Shown: positions 9,505 through 16,609 of the stretch, one piece after another
Layout: every line of letters begins with the position of its first letter
Numbering within the stretch: position 1 is the first letter of the stretch
From: Actinomadura litoris
GTDB lineage: Bacteria > Actinomycetota > Actinomycetes > Streptosporangiales > Streptosporangiaceae
Direction: 5' to 3'
Length of the DNA: 64,000 nucleotides
NCBI RefSeq assembly: GCF_009733595.1
Contig: NZ_WOFH01000012.1
Location: forward strand, 248,001-312,000
Notes under the pieces: generated by a model
The model's database searches: none
Seen by the model: only the letters and a program-made list of their open reading frames with translations
What the model was told of the DNA's origin: nothing
Translations under genes and position numbers: made by a program

Positions 9505-10665
9505 GTGTTCGCATTGAAGATCCGCCGAAGCGGTGACCTGGCCCCGCTCGGCGCTCTCAGCGACTACACCACCATGCAAGCCATCCCGCGGCACAACGCC
9601 GTCGGCTCCTGGACTCTGACGATCGCCGCCGACAGCGACAAGGCCGTCCACCTCATCGAGGGCAACGGCCTGATCATCCGGTTCAACGGGTCCCGGATCA
9701 TGTCCGGCGACATTCAGGCGGTCGACTCCACCCAGACCAGCGACGACGGCGATGTCGGGACCCTGAAGGTGTCGGGAGCCGACGACAACCAGCTCCTCAA
9801 GCAGGCCACGGTGTGGCCGAACCCCGGCCAGGACGACGCGCACCAGACCGCCGGGACCTACAAGGTGTCGGGGCCGGCCGAGACGGTGATGCGGCAGCTC
9901 GTCAACGTCAACATCGGGCCCGCCGCCCGGCCCGCCCGCCGGGTCGCCGGTCTGGTCCTGGCCGACGACCTGGGCCGAGGCCCGACCCTCACCAAGCAGA
10001 TCAACCAGTTCGCCAACCTGCTGGACGTCCTGGCCGACATCGGCAACTCCGCCGGGCTGGGGTTCCGGATCGTGCAGGCCGGGGACCGGCGCCGGTTCGA
10101 GGTCTACCAGCCGCGCGCCTCCGGCCTCACCTGGAGCTTCGGGCGCGGGAACCTCTCGGATGTCTCCTACACCAAGACACCGCCGACCTGTACCTGCGCG
10201 ATCGTGGTCGCCGGAGGCACCAGCTCCCCGCGCGTGGTCAAGGAATACCTGCGCGCGGACCCGCTCGTGCCGAGCCTGAGGATCGAGCAGTTCGTCGACA
10301 AGACCGACGTCGACACCGGGTCGGTGGACCTGGCCGCGCAGATGGCCCAGGCCGCCGAGGAAGCCCTCACCGCGGGCGCGCGGCAAGCCTCGCTGTCGTT
10401 GTCCCCGATCGACATCGACGGCTGCCGGTACGGCCGCGACTACGGCGTCGGCGACCAGGGGTCGGTGATGGTCCGCGGCGAGCTGGTCACCGACACCGTC
10501 CGCGAGGTCACCCTCAACTCCGACACCGCGACCGGTGACAGCGTCCGCCCGGTGATCGGCACGGCCGACGCCGCCGACTCCCGCCAGCCCAACAGCGCGC
10601 TCATGAAGCTCCTGGCCGCGATCAACCGCCGGATACGCCTTATCGAAACCCGGGTGCCGAAGTGA
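9505..10665 (+). CDS. Siphovirus ReqiPepy6 Gp37-like tail protein
   Basis: This is about 386 residues, starting at GTG 9505 with AAGGGAGG five bases upstream; GTG 9499 is the alternative. It has the features of the Gp37-like tail protein family: an N-terminal VFALKIRRSGDLAPLGAL beta domain, GSWTLTIAADSDKA, a MSGDIQAVDS strand, and a second half with FRIVQAGDRRRFEVYQPR. In siphoviruses it follows the distal tail gene and is probably a baseplate hub or tail-associated protein. The frame is intact and its stop overlaps the next GTG start. Confidence 0.7.
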   Translation: MFALKIRRSGDLAPLGALSDYTTMQAIPRHNAVGSWTLTIAADSDKAVHLIEGNGLIIRFNGSRIMSGDIQAVDSTQTSDDGDVGTLKVSGADDNQLLKQATVWPNPGQDDAHQTAGTYKVSGPAETVMRQLVNVNIGPAARPARRVAGLVLADDLGRGPTLTKQINQFANLLDVLADIGNSAGLGFRIVQAGDRRRFEVYQPRASGLTWSFGRGNLSDVSYTKTPPTCTCAIVVAGGTSSPRVVKEYLRADPLVPSLRIEQFVDKTDVDTGSVDLAAQMAQAAEEALTAGARQASLSLSPIDIDGCRYGRDYGVGDQGSVMVRGELVTDTVREVTLNSDTATGDSVRPVIGTADAADSRQPNSALMKLLAAINRRIRLIETRVPK

Positions 10666-11585
10666 CCGAGTTCTCCTACCCCTACGGGTCCACCAAGATC
10701 GCCACCGAGGACGAGTTCTGCCGCATGATGATGTGGGCGGCGCCGGACGGCGTATGCGCATCCTGGTCGGGGCCGGAGCTGCGCCCCACCGCCAACGGAT
10801 CCGGCACCGTCACCGTCCCGCCCGGTGAGGCGTTCGTCCGGGGCCAGAAATACCTCAACGACGCCGACAAGCAGCTCACCGTCCCGCCGAACAGCACCGG
10901 CGCGACCCGCCTCGACTACGTCGTGCTGAGAAACGACCCTCCCAACGACCGCATCACCGCCGAGTACAAGCCGGGCGGGACCAGCCTGCTGCCGCTCGTG
11001 CAGAGCTGGAACGGCGTCTGGGAGATCCCCATCGGCGCGGGGAAGATGAAACCCGGCGCCGCCGGTGTCCAGCCCGAGGACATGGTCGACGCCCGCTGGT
11101 TCACCGGGTGGCCGGTCGCCCCGTCGATCCCCACCTCCCGGCCCGCGCCCTACCGGGACCGGATGATCTGCGAGAACGGCGTCATCCTCACCGGCACCGG
11201 CACCGACTGGAAGGTCTACGACCCGTTCGCCGACACCGGCTGGGTGAACCTGGTGCCCAACGGCAGCAACGCCGACGCATGGTCCCCGTCGGGGGTGTCA
11301 CGGATCCGCTGCCGTGACAGGCGGACGGAACTTCGGCTCTCGGTGCGGCGATGGGCCACCAACGGTGTCGGCACCGCCGACGACGACGGGTCATGCGTGT
11401 TCAACCTCGCCCCGCAGTACCGGCCCCCAGTAGAGGTGCTCGGGTTCGGCTACGCCCAGGTCGCGCGGCAGACCGTCATCGCGGTCAACGTCGAGACCGG
11501 CGGCGACGTCCGCCTCCGGTCGCTGGTCGCCGACCTGCCCGCCTCGCGCACCGTGCAGGCGTTCCTTTCCTGGTTCATCGGCTGA
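10662..11585 (+). CDS. Phage minor tail/upper-baseplate protein
   Basis: This 307-residue protein starts at GTG 10662, overlapping the previous stop by four bases. The N-terminal MTEFSYPYGSTKIATEDEFC and the GEAFVRGQKYLNDADKQLTV and LDYVVLRNDP segments are typical of baseplate wedge or minor tail proteins that follow Gp37-like genes in actinophages. The C-terminal half is beta-rich and may be a receptor-facing domain. The reading frame is intact. No catalytic motif is visible. Confidence 0.6.
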   Translation: MTEFSYPYGSTKIATEDEFCRMMMWAAPDGVCASWSGPELRPTANGSGTVTVPPGEAFVRGQKYLNDADKQLTVPPNSTGATRLDYVVLRNDPPNDRITAEYKPGGTSLLPLVQSWNGVWEIPIGAGKMKPGAAGVQPEDMVDARWFTGWPVAPSIPTSRPAPYRDRMICENGVILTGTGTDWKVYDPFADTGWVNLVPNGSNADAWSPSGVSRIRCRDRRTELRLSVRRWATNGVGTADDDGSCVFNLAPQYRPPVEVLGFGYAQVARQTVIAVNVETGGDVRLRSLVADLPASRTVQAFLSWFIG

Positions 11586-11593
11586 GGGGAGAT

Positions 11594-12232
11594 ATGGGCA
11601 GGCACTGGTTCGGGCAGTCCCCGAGCGACTGGACGTTCAAGACCGGCGATGGCAACACCGTCGTCCTCGCCCCGGACAAGCCGTTGACGTTCTGGTCGCA
11701 GCCCGTCGGCGGCCAACGATACGACGACCTCCTCGATGAGGACGGCAACAAGATCACCGAGATCCGGTCCGCGACCGGCCTCGGCGACCTGCCGCCCGGC
11801 TCGATCCCTCGTTTTCAGGGCCCTGAGGACGTCTGGCTGATGTGGGTCGACGGCGGAGTGGGCGTGCGCTTTGCGATGCTCGCCACCGACGTGGGCGACA
11901 CCCTCGCCCTGGTCCCCGACACCGTCGCGGTGGTGGCGGCGATCCAGGCGACCCTGGCGACGCTCGCCCACGTCGCTCGCACCGGGCTCTACTCCGACCT
12001 TGCGGGCACGCCGGCCCTGGCACGAGTTGCCACGACCGGCCGCTACCCCGACCTCAACGAGCTCCCGGCCCCTGGCCTGCAATACGTCACCAAGGGGGCA
12101 GAGGGCTGGCCGGTCCGCTCCAGCACCGCCCCCGACGCGAACCGGCCCGCCATGTGGATCGGGGCCTCTCCAGCTCCTCCCAACGGCGGCGCCTACTCTC
12201 TCGACAACGATCTGTGGGCGGCGGTCGCGTGA
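11594..12232 (+). CDS. Phage tail fibre-like protein
   Basis: This 212-residue protein starts at ATG 11594 with GAGGGGAG just upstream. The first 100 residues form an unrecognised beta domain. Residues about 130-160 contain two short repeats, GLYSDLAGTPALARVATTG and GRYPDLNELP, which resemble the triple-stranded fibre repeats of phage tail fibres. The tail is Pro/Ala/Gly-rich. It probably trimerises at the tail tip. The function is inferred from repeat type and position after the baseplate gene. Confidence 0.5.
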   Translation: MGRHWFGQSPSDWTFKTGDGNTVVLAPDKPLTFWSQPVGGQRYDDLLDEDGNKITEIRSATGLGDLPPGSIPRFQGPEDVWLMWVDGGVGVRFAMLATDVGDTLALVPDTVAVVAAIQATLATLAHVARTGLYSDLAGTPALARVATTGRYPDLNELPAPGLQYVTKGAEGWPVRSSTAPDANRPAMWIGASPAPPNGGAYSLDNDLWAAVA

Positions 12233-12360
12233 TCGTCATCTACGTCCTCAAGGACGGGCTCTGGAAGGCAGCCGGTCGGCCGCCGATCACCCCGCCCGCT
12301 CCGCCCAACCCCCGCCCCTACGGCTCCGGCCCCTACGGCTCCGGCCCCTACGGACGCTAG
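12229..12360 (+). CDS. Short tail-module peptide, 43 aa
   Basis: GTG 12229 overlaps the stop of the fibre-like gene (GTGA). The peptide starts VIVIYVLKDGLWKAAG and ends with a proline-rich stretch and three GPYGS/GPYGR-type repeats. The overlap and the lack of any other reading for this DNA support translation. The function is unknown; it is probably a small structural or assembly factor of the tail module. Confidence 0.4.
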   Translation: MIVIYVLKDGLWKAAGRPPITPPAPPNPRPYGSGPYGSGPYGR

Positions 12361-12567
12361 CTATATAGATAGGCGCGTCCCCCACCCATGCCGGTGCCGT
12401 CATAGGCCAGCACACCGTGGTCGCGGCCGGTGGAGGTGCCGTACCTGACCGCCGTGTCGGCACGTACCGGCGGGCACTCCCTGCAACTGGCATATGACTC
12501 GGCCCGTCCGGCGTCCGGCTGGTTTCGCGCTGCCGTTGCGGTCTCGGTCGATGGCCGACCGGGCTCT
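12361..12567 (-). other. Intergenic stretch with possible coding relic
   Basis: This lies between the tail module and the STAND gene that converges on it. On the minus strand, about 30 codons (12361-12460) ending in GVLAYDGTGMGGGRAYLYS read like the C-terminus of a protein, with a stop at about 12358-12360. The upstream part is not coding-like and has no start. It could be a leftover phage or transfer gene; nothing else was seen. Confidence 0.2.
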
Positions 12568-15282
12568 CTACCCGGCCCCCTCCAGGTTCTCCCGCACCGT
12601 CTTGGTGAGAGGGTGGTCCTCCCCCAGCACACGGCGGCATCCTGCCAAGGTGGCCTCCAGTAGCGGGATCGCGCGCCCCAGATCGCCCGCCTCCTGGTAG
12701 GCGCCAGCCAGGTTGCTGCGGGAGATCAGGGTGTTGGGGTGGTCGTTGCCCAGTACCCGTTCCCGGTCGGTCAGTGTCGCCTCCAGTAGCGGGATCGCGC
12801 GCTCCAGATCGCCCGCCTCGTAGTAGGCGCCAGCCAGGTTGTTGCGGGAGGTCAGGGTGTGGGGGTGGTCGTTGCCCAGTACCCGTTCCCGGTCGGTCAG
12901 TGTCGCCTCCAGTAGCGGGATCGCGCGCTTCAGATCGCCCGCCGCCTGGTAGGCGTGTGCCAGGTTGTTGCGGGAGGTCAGGGTGTGGGGGTGGTCGTTG
13001 CCCAGTACCCGCTCCTGGTCGGTTAGCGTCTGCTGGTGTAGCGGGATCGCGCGCCCCAGATCGCCCGCCTCCTGGTAGGCGCGGGCCAGGTTGCTGCGGG
13101 AGGTCAGGGTGCGGGGGTGGTCGTTGCCCAGTACCCGCTCCTGGTCGGTCAGTGTCGCCTCCAGTAGCGGGATCGCGCGCTCCAGATCGCCCGCCTCCTG
13201 GTAGGCGTAGGCCAGGTTGCTGCGGGAGATCAGAGTGTCGGGGTGGTCGTTGCCCAGTACCCGTTCCCGGTCGGTTAGCGTCTGCTGGTGTAGCGGGATC
13301 GCGCGCCCCAGATCGCCCGCCTCCTGGTAGGCGCCAGCCAGGTTGCTGCGGGAGGCCAGGGTGCGGGGGTGGTCGTTGCCCAGTACCCGCTCCTGGTCGG
13401 TCAGTGTCGCCTCCAGTAGCGGGATCGCGCGCCCCAGATCGCCCGCCTCCTGGTAGGCGTAGGCCAGGTTGCTGCGGGAGATCAGAGTGTCGGGGTGGTC
13501 GTCGCCCAGCACCCGTTCCTGGTCGGTCAGTGTCGCCTTCAGCAGCGGGATCGCGCGCCCCAGATCGCCCGACGCGTAGTAGGCGCCAGCCAGGTTGTTG
13601 CGGGAGGCCAGGGTGTTGGGGTGGTCGTTGCCCAGTACCCGTTCCCGGTCGGTCAGTGTCGCCTCCAGTAGCGGGATCGCGCGCTCCAGATCGCCCGCCT
13701 CGTAGTAGGCGCCAGCCAGGTTGTTGCGGGAGGTCAGAGTGTCGGGGTGGTCGGGGCCGTGGAGGCGTTGGTTGCTGGCAAGGGCACGCTGGTAGTAGGC
13801 GATGGCGCGGGCGATGGCGCCTTGCTCGTGCAGGAACAAGGCGGCACTGTCCAGGAGCAGGCTGGTTGTGGTGGTGTCAGTGTCGGGGTCGGCGTGTTCG
13901 GCCAGGGCGTCGATGTGGGGCAGCAGGCTCCGCCAGGTCGGCCATCCTGCCGGGTCGTCGGTGTCGGCGGGGGTGGCTTGGTGGAGGAGGGTGGTGGCGT
14001 GGTGGCGGGCGGTGTCGATGTCGGCGGGTTGGCGGTGGGGGTCGCGGGGGTCGGGGGTGCGGGCGACGGCTTGGACCAGGCGGTGCACGCTGATGGTCTC
14101 GGGGCTCAGGGTGATCATGTTGTAGGCGGCGAGTTCCCCCAGCGCCGTGGCCAGCCCGACCGGATCGGTGACCGGGTCGGTGATGGGGGTGGGGAGGGTG
14201 CGGGGGATGGTCTCGGGTGCCCACCAGGCCATGATCCGCAGCAGCTCACCGGCCAGTGGGGTGCTTTCGGCGAGGGTGTCCAGGGTGATGCGCCAGATCA
14301 GGGCGATGGTGGCGGAGTCGCTGCCTCGCGCCGCTCGGTCGTATATCGCTGCCGGGTTGGCGCGATAGAGTTCCAGGTAGTCCTCCGGGGTCAGGTGCGC
14401 TTGGCGGACGAAGGCGGCGGCCTGCTTGACCGCCAGCGGCAACCAGCCCAGTTCAGCGCACAACTCCGCCCCCTTCTCCAACCCGGTGGGCACACCAGCG
14501 CCCGGGCCCGAGGCCGGGCGGCCGACGGTGAGGACGCCGCGCAGCAGGTCCAGTGCGTCCGATTCGCTCAGCACGTCCAGCTTGATCAGCGCCGGGGCGA
14601 TGTCGTGCCAGCCCTCCCGCAGCCGACTGGTGATCAGGAACCGGCCTGCCGGGGCGCCCGCCACCAGCTCGGCCACGTCACCGGGGTCGGTGACGTTGTC
14701 CAGCACCACCAGCCAGCCTGCATGGGATGCCAGCCACCGCCGCGCCCACGCCGCCCGCTCCTGCACCGGTACCGCCCCCGGCGCGGCCGGTGTGCTCCGG
14801 GTCATCTCGGGCACCAGCACCCCCGCCAGCTCCGCCAGCCCCGCGGTGATGTTGGCGGCCGAATCGGCGGTGATCCACCAGGTCAGCACGTGCGCATCGG
14901 CGTGCTGCCGCGCCCAGCGGGCGGCCAGCGTGCTCTTGCCGACCCCGCCCAGCCCGTGCACCGCCTGCACCACCGCCCCACCCGGCCCCGCCAACGCAGC
15001 ATCCAACTCCGCCAACTCCGCTGATCGGCCGACGAACAACTCCGTGCCAAACCGCAGATTCGACGGCGCCCCCCGCGGCGGATCGACCTCCTCGGCCCTG
15101 GGCAGCGGCACCGCCTGATACACATCCACGTGCGTGGGCGAGTTGATGACATCGCCGCCAGCAGCGATCGCCGCCGGACCAGACGCCTCGACCGACCCCG
15201 GATCCCCAGACCCCGGCCGCGCAGACCCCGGTTTCCCCGGTCCGGGATCGCCCGCAGCGGGGCGACGGCCACGCCACCTCAT
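12568..15282 (-). CDS. STAND NTPase: AIAAGGDV motif, NB-ARC, kinesin-light-chain-type TPR array
   Basis: This is a 904-residue protein. Residues 31-54 (VEASGPAAIAAGGDV...) carry the same motif found twice in the upstream membrane protein. NB-ARC follows: Walker A GLGGVGKST (110-118), Walker B WLVVLDNVTD (190-199), then helical and winged-helix parts. From about residue 480 there are ten 42-residue TPR units of the form RAIPLLEATLTDxERVLGND-HPxTLxSRxNLAxAY. The layout is that of an NLR-type switch: the TPRs sense a ligand, the NTPase oligomerises, and the N-terminal motif recruits an effector. Its ATG overlaps the stop of the membrane-protein gene (ATGA), so the two are co-translated. The target is unknown. 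Confidence 0.85.
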   Translation of the reverse strand: MRWRGRRPAAGDPGPGKPGSARPGSGDPGSVEASGPAAIAAGGDVINSPTHVDVYQAVPLPRAEEVDPPRGAPSNLRFGTELFVGRSAELAELDAALAGPGGAVVQAVHGLGGVGKSTLAARWARQHADAHVLTWWITADSAANITAGLAELAGVLVPEMTRSTPAAPGAVPVQERAAWARRWLASHAGWLVVLDNVTDPGDVAELVAGAPAGRFLITSRLREGWHDIAPALIKLDVLSESDALDLLRGVLTVGRPASGPGAGVPTGLEKGAELCAELGWLPLAVKQAAAFVRQAHLTPEDYLELYRANPAAIYDRAARGSDSATIALIWRITLDTLAESTPLAGELLRIMAWWAPETIPRTLPTPITDPVTDPVGLATALGELAAYNMITLSPETISVHRLVQAVARTPDPRDPHRQPADIDTARHHATTLLHQATPADTDDPAGWPTWRSLLPHIDALAEHADPDTDTTTTSLLLDSAALFLHEQGAIARAIAYYQRALASNQRLHGPDHPDTLTSRNNLAGAYYEAGDLERAIPLLEATLTDRERVLGNDHPNTLASRNNLAGAYYASGDLGRAIPLLKATLTDQERVLGDDHPDTLISRSNLAYAYQEAGDLGRAIPLLEATLTDQERVLGNDHPRTLASRSNLAGAYQEAGDLGRAIPLHQQTLTDRERVLGNDHPDTLISRSNLAYAYQEAGDLERAIPLLEATLTDQERVLGNDHPRTLTSRSNLARAYQEAGDLGRAIPLHQQTLTDQERVLGNDHPHTLTSRNNLAHAYQAAGDLKRAIPLLEATLTDRERVLGNDHPHTLTSRNNLAGAYYEAGDLERAIPLLEATLTDRERVLGNDHPNTLISRSNLAGAYQEAGDLGRAIPLLEATLAGCRRVLGEDHPLTKTVRENLEGAG
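12571..13810 (-). repeat. 126-bp tandem repeats encoding TPR units
   Basis: About nine full copies and one partial copy of a 126-bp unit lie in the 3' half of the STAND gene. Neighbouring copies are nearly identical at the DNA level apart from a few codons (for example LLEATL against LHQQTL). This suggests recent expansion or gene conversion by unequal recombination. Similar arrays in sensor proteins can vary in copy number between strains. Confidence 0.8.
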
Positions 15283-15713
15283 GAGGTCCCCGGGTCGTCC
15301 CGGGTCACCTCGGTCCCCGAATCGCTGACATCGCCTCCCGCCGCGATCGCCCCCAGACCCGACGCGCTCACACCCCCACCCGGCGCCGGGGCCGGTGGCG
15401 GGGGTGCTGGAGCGGCCGACACAGGCCGGGACACCCTTGTCGAGGATCCCGACACCGACCCCTGCGCCGCGATCGCGCCGTCCCCGGACGCCGACACCCC
15501 GACCGACCCACCCGACTGCGGCTCCGGATCGGGGGCACTAGTGAAGGTCAGCCACGCCAGCAGGCCACCCCCCACCACAACGAACGCCACCGTCGCCGCC
15601 CACCACGCCGCATCCCACCGCTGCGTCAACATCCCCGTGGCCACATTCACCACCGCACCGACCACCACACCCGCGCCCGCCGCGCCCGCCTGCCGCCAAC
15701 GCCTCGCACCCAT
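15279..15713 (-). CDS. Two-helix membrane protein with two AIAAGGDV motifs
   Basis: This 144-residue protein starts at ATG 15713 with GGGAGGGGGA just upstream. Two hydrophobic segments (about 10-28 and 36-57) are followed by a Pro/Ser-rich tail. The tail holds two copies of the motif, VSASGDGAIAAQGSVSGS (73-90) and VSASGLGAIAAGGDVSDS (115-132), separated by an APAPPPPAPAPGG linker. The next gene, a STAND NTPase, carries the same motif once near its N-terminus, and the two genes overlap by four bases. I infer that the motif copies bind each other and that this is the membrane effector or anchor of the pair. No known effector domain was recognised. Confidence 0.65.
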   Translation of the reverse strand: MGARRWRQAGAAGAGVVVGAVVNVATGMLTQRWDAAWWAATVAFVVVGGGLLAWLTFTSAPDPEPQSGGSVGVSASGDGAIAAQGSVSGSSTRVSRPVSAAPAPPPPAPAPGGGVSASGLGAIAAGGDVSDSGTEVTRDDPGTS

Positions 15714-16019
15714 GGCTCCCCCTCCCGCGCAAGGACGCGCACCCGCACCCGTTCCACACCACGATGTCCCACGCCGCACCGCCAGCACACGCCCTTCCGC
15801 GCACCTGACCGCAATCGTCCAAACACAGAGTCCCGCACACACGAAACAGGCGGCCCTGCCAGGCACACGACGGCCCGGCGCGGCCGGCGACGCGACCCGC
15901 GCGGGTAGACACCGGAGGCGTCGGCGCGCTCGTCGATGTGCTGTGCGATCCGGACCGACGCCTTCCCGCCCTGGTGATCGCTTCGCCGACCAGCCCTGAC
16001 AGCGCGTGGTCCGAACGCC

Positions 16020-16154
16020 TCGCCCAGATAGTCCAAAGGTGCGTTGGCGCAGCCTCTCGGCCGTCTCAAGCCACGCCGCTTGTTCTCGTATGAGGTTGAG
16101 CCGATTTTGCTGCACGGCTTCAACCGCACTCTTGTCGTCTGCCCATCCGCTCAT
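16020..16154 (-). pseudogene. Start of a small gene, frame lost
   Basis: ATG 16154 has a good AAAGAGAG ribosome binding site and begins a coding-like helical stretch of about 45 residues: MSGWADDKSAVEAVQQNRLN, then LIREQAAWLETAERLRQR. Downstream the same frame becomes Arg/Gly-rich noise, while another frame (LDYLGEAFGPRAV...) looks more natural, which suggests a frameshift near 16040. I do not recognise the family. It may once have been the first gene of the membrane-protein/STAND operon. Confidence 0.3.
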
Positions 16155-16315
16155 GGCTCTCTTTCAGGCTGGAGGCTTATCTTCTCAGGGATGTAGCTGA
16201 CGGTCAGCTTTTCATGGGGGCGCCGGAGGGAGAGCTACCCTCCCTTTACCTGCCTTCGATTTCGAAGGTGAACAGCATGTGCTCCGCGTCGCCTGCCCCG
16301 CTGTGCACCCGGATA

Positions 16316-16514
16316 TGGTTCGGAGGTGCACCGTCTCGAGGCGGTGATCTGGACGTTGAAGAACCAATTCGGGCTGGAACGCCATGCCGCACGCACCACC
16401 CAGGGCCTGTGGACACGCCTGTGCCAGCGCATCTGCGCCCTCAACGCCGCGATCCGGCACAACCGGCTGACCGACGCCCCGGTCAAACGGTCAATGACCG
16501 CCTACGACCACTGA
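16316..16514 (+). pseudogene. Transposase C-terminal remnant (IS982/IS5-like)
   Basis: About 65 residues match the C-terminal end of DDE transposases: a RLEAVIWTLKNQFGLERH segment with the conserved glutamate, then RTTQGLWTRLCQRICALNAA, and an ending PVKRSMTAYDH. The N-terminal DDE residues and both inverted repeats are missing. A stretch without clear genes surrounds it on both sides. It shows that this island has received insertion sequences. Assignment to IS982 rather than IS5 rests on memory of the C-terminal consensus. Confidence 0.55.
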
Positions 16515-16609
16515 CCACACCACCCAACAACCCCCATCAACGATCTAGCCGCCCCCGCTCGAGTCCCGAATCAGATCGGATGTGTGGGGTGGGGCGGCGA
16601 ATGTGACTG

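Larger units (their letters stand above)
5680..12360 (+). mobile_element. Degraded siphovirus tail module with a STAND gene inside
   Basis: In order, the tail genes are: truncated tape-measure C-terminus, distal tail protein (frameshifted), ReqiPepy6 Gp37-like protein, minor tail/baseplate protein, fibre-like protein and a short terminal peptide. Head, packaging, lysis and integrase genes are absent. The left border is abrupt: the tape-measure coding starts about 100 bp after the protease stop. The reverse-oriented STAND gene (6352-8436) sits between tape measure and distal tail genes, which are normally adjacent. This is a prophage remnant carrying a cargo gene. Confidence 0.65.

Noticed and set aside
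12571..13810. Regular repeats that could suggest a CRISPR array
   Set aside because: Units are 126 bp, contiguous without unique spacers, and encode in-frame TPRs. No cas genes are nearby.
12774..14093. Long plus-strand frame with SPPVAGSRAPDRPPPGR-type repeats, resembling a repetitive surface protein
   Set aside because: It is antisense to the 126-bp TPR repeats of the STAND gene. Its repeats simply mirror that array, and it has no ribosome binding site or known domain.
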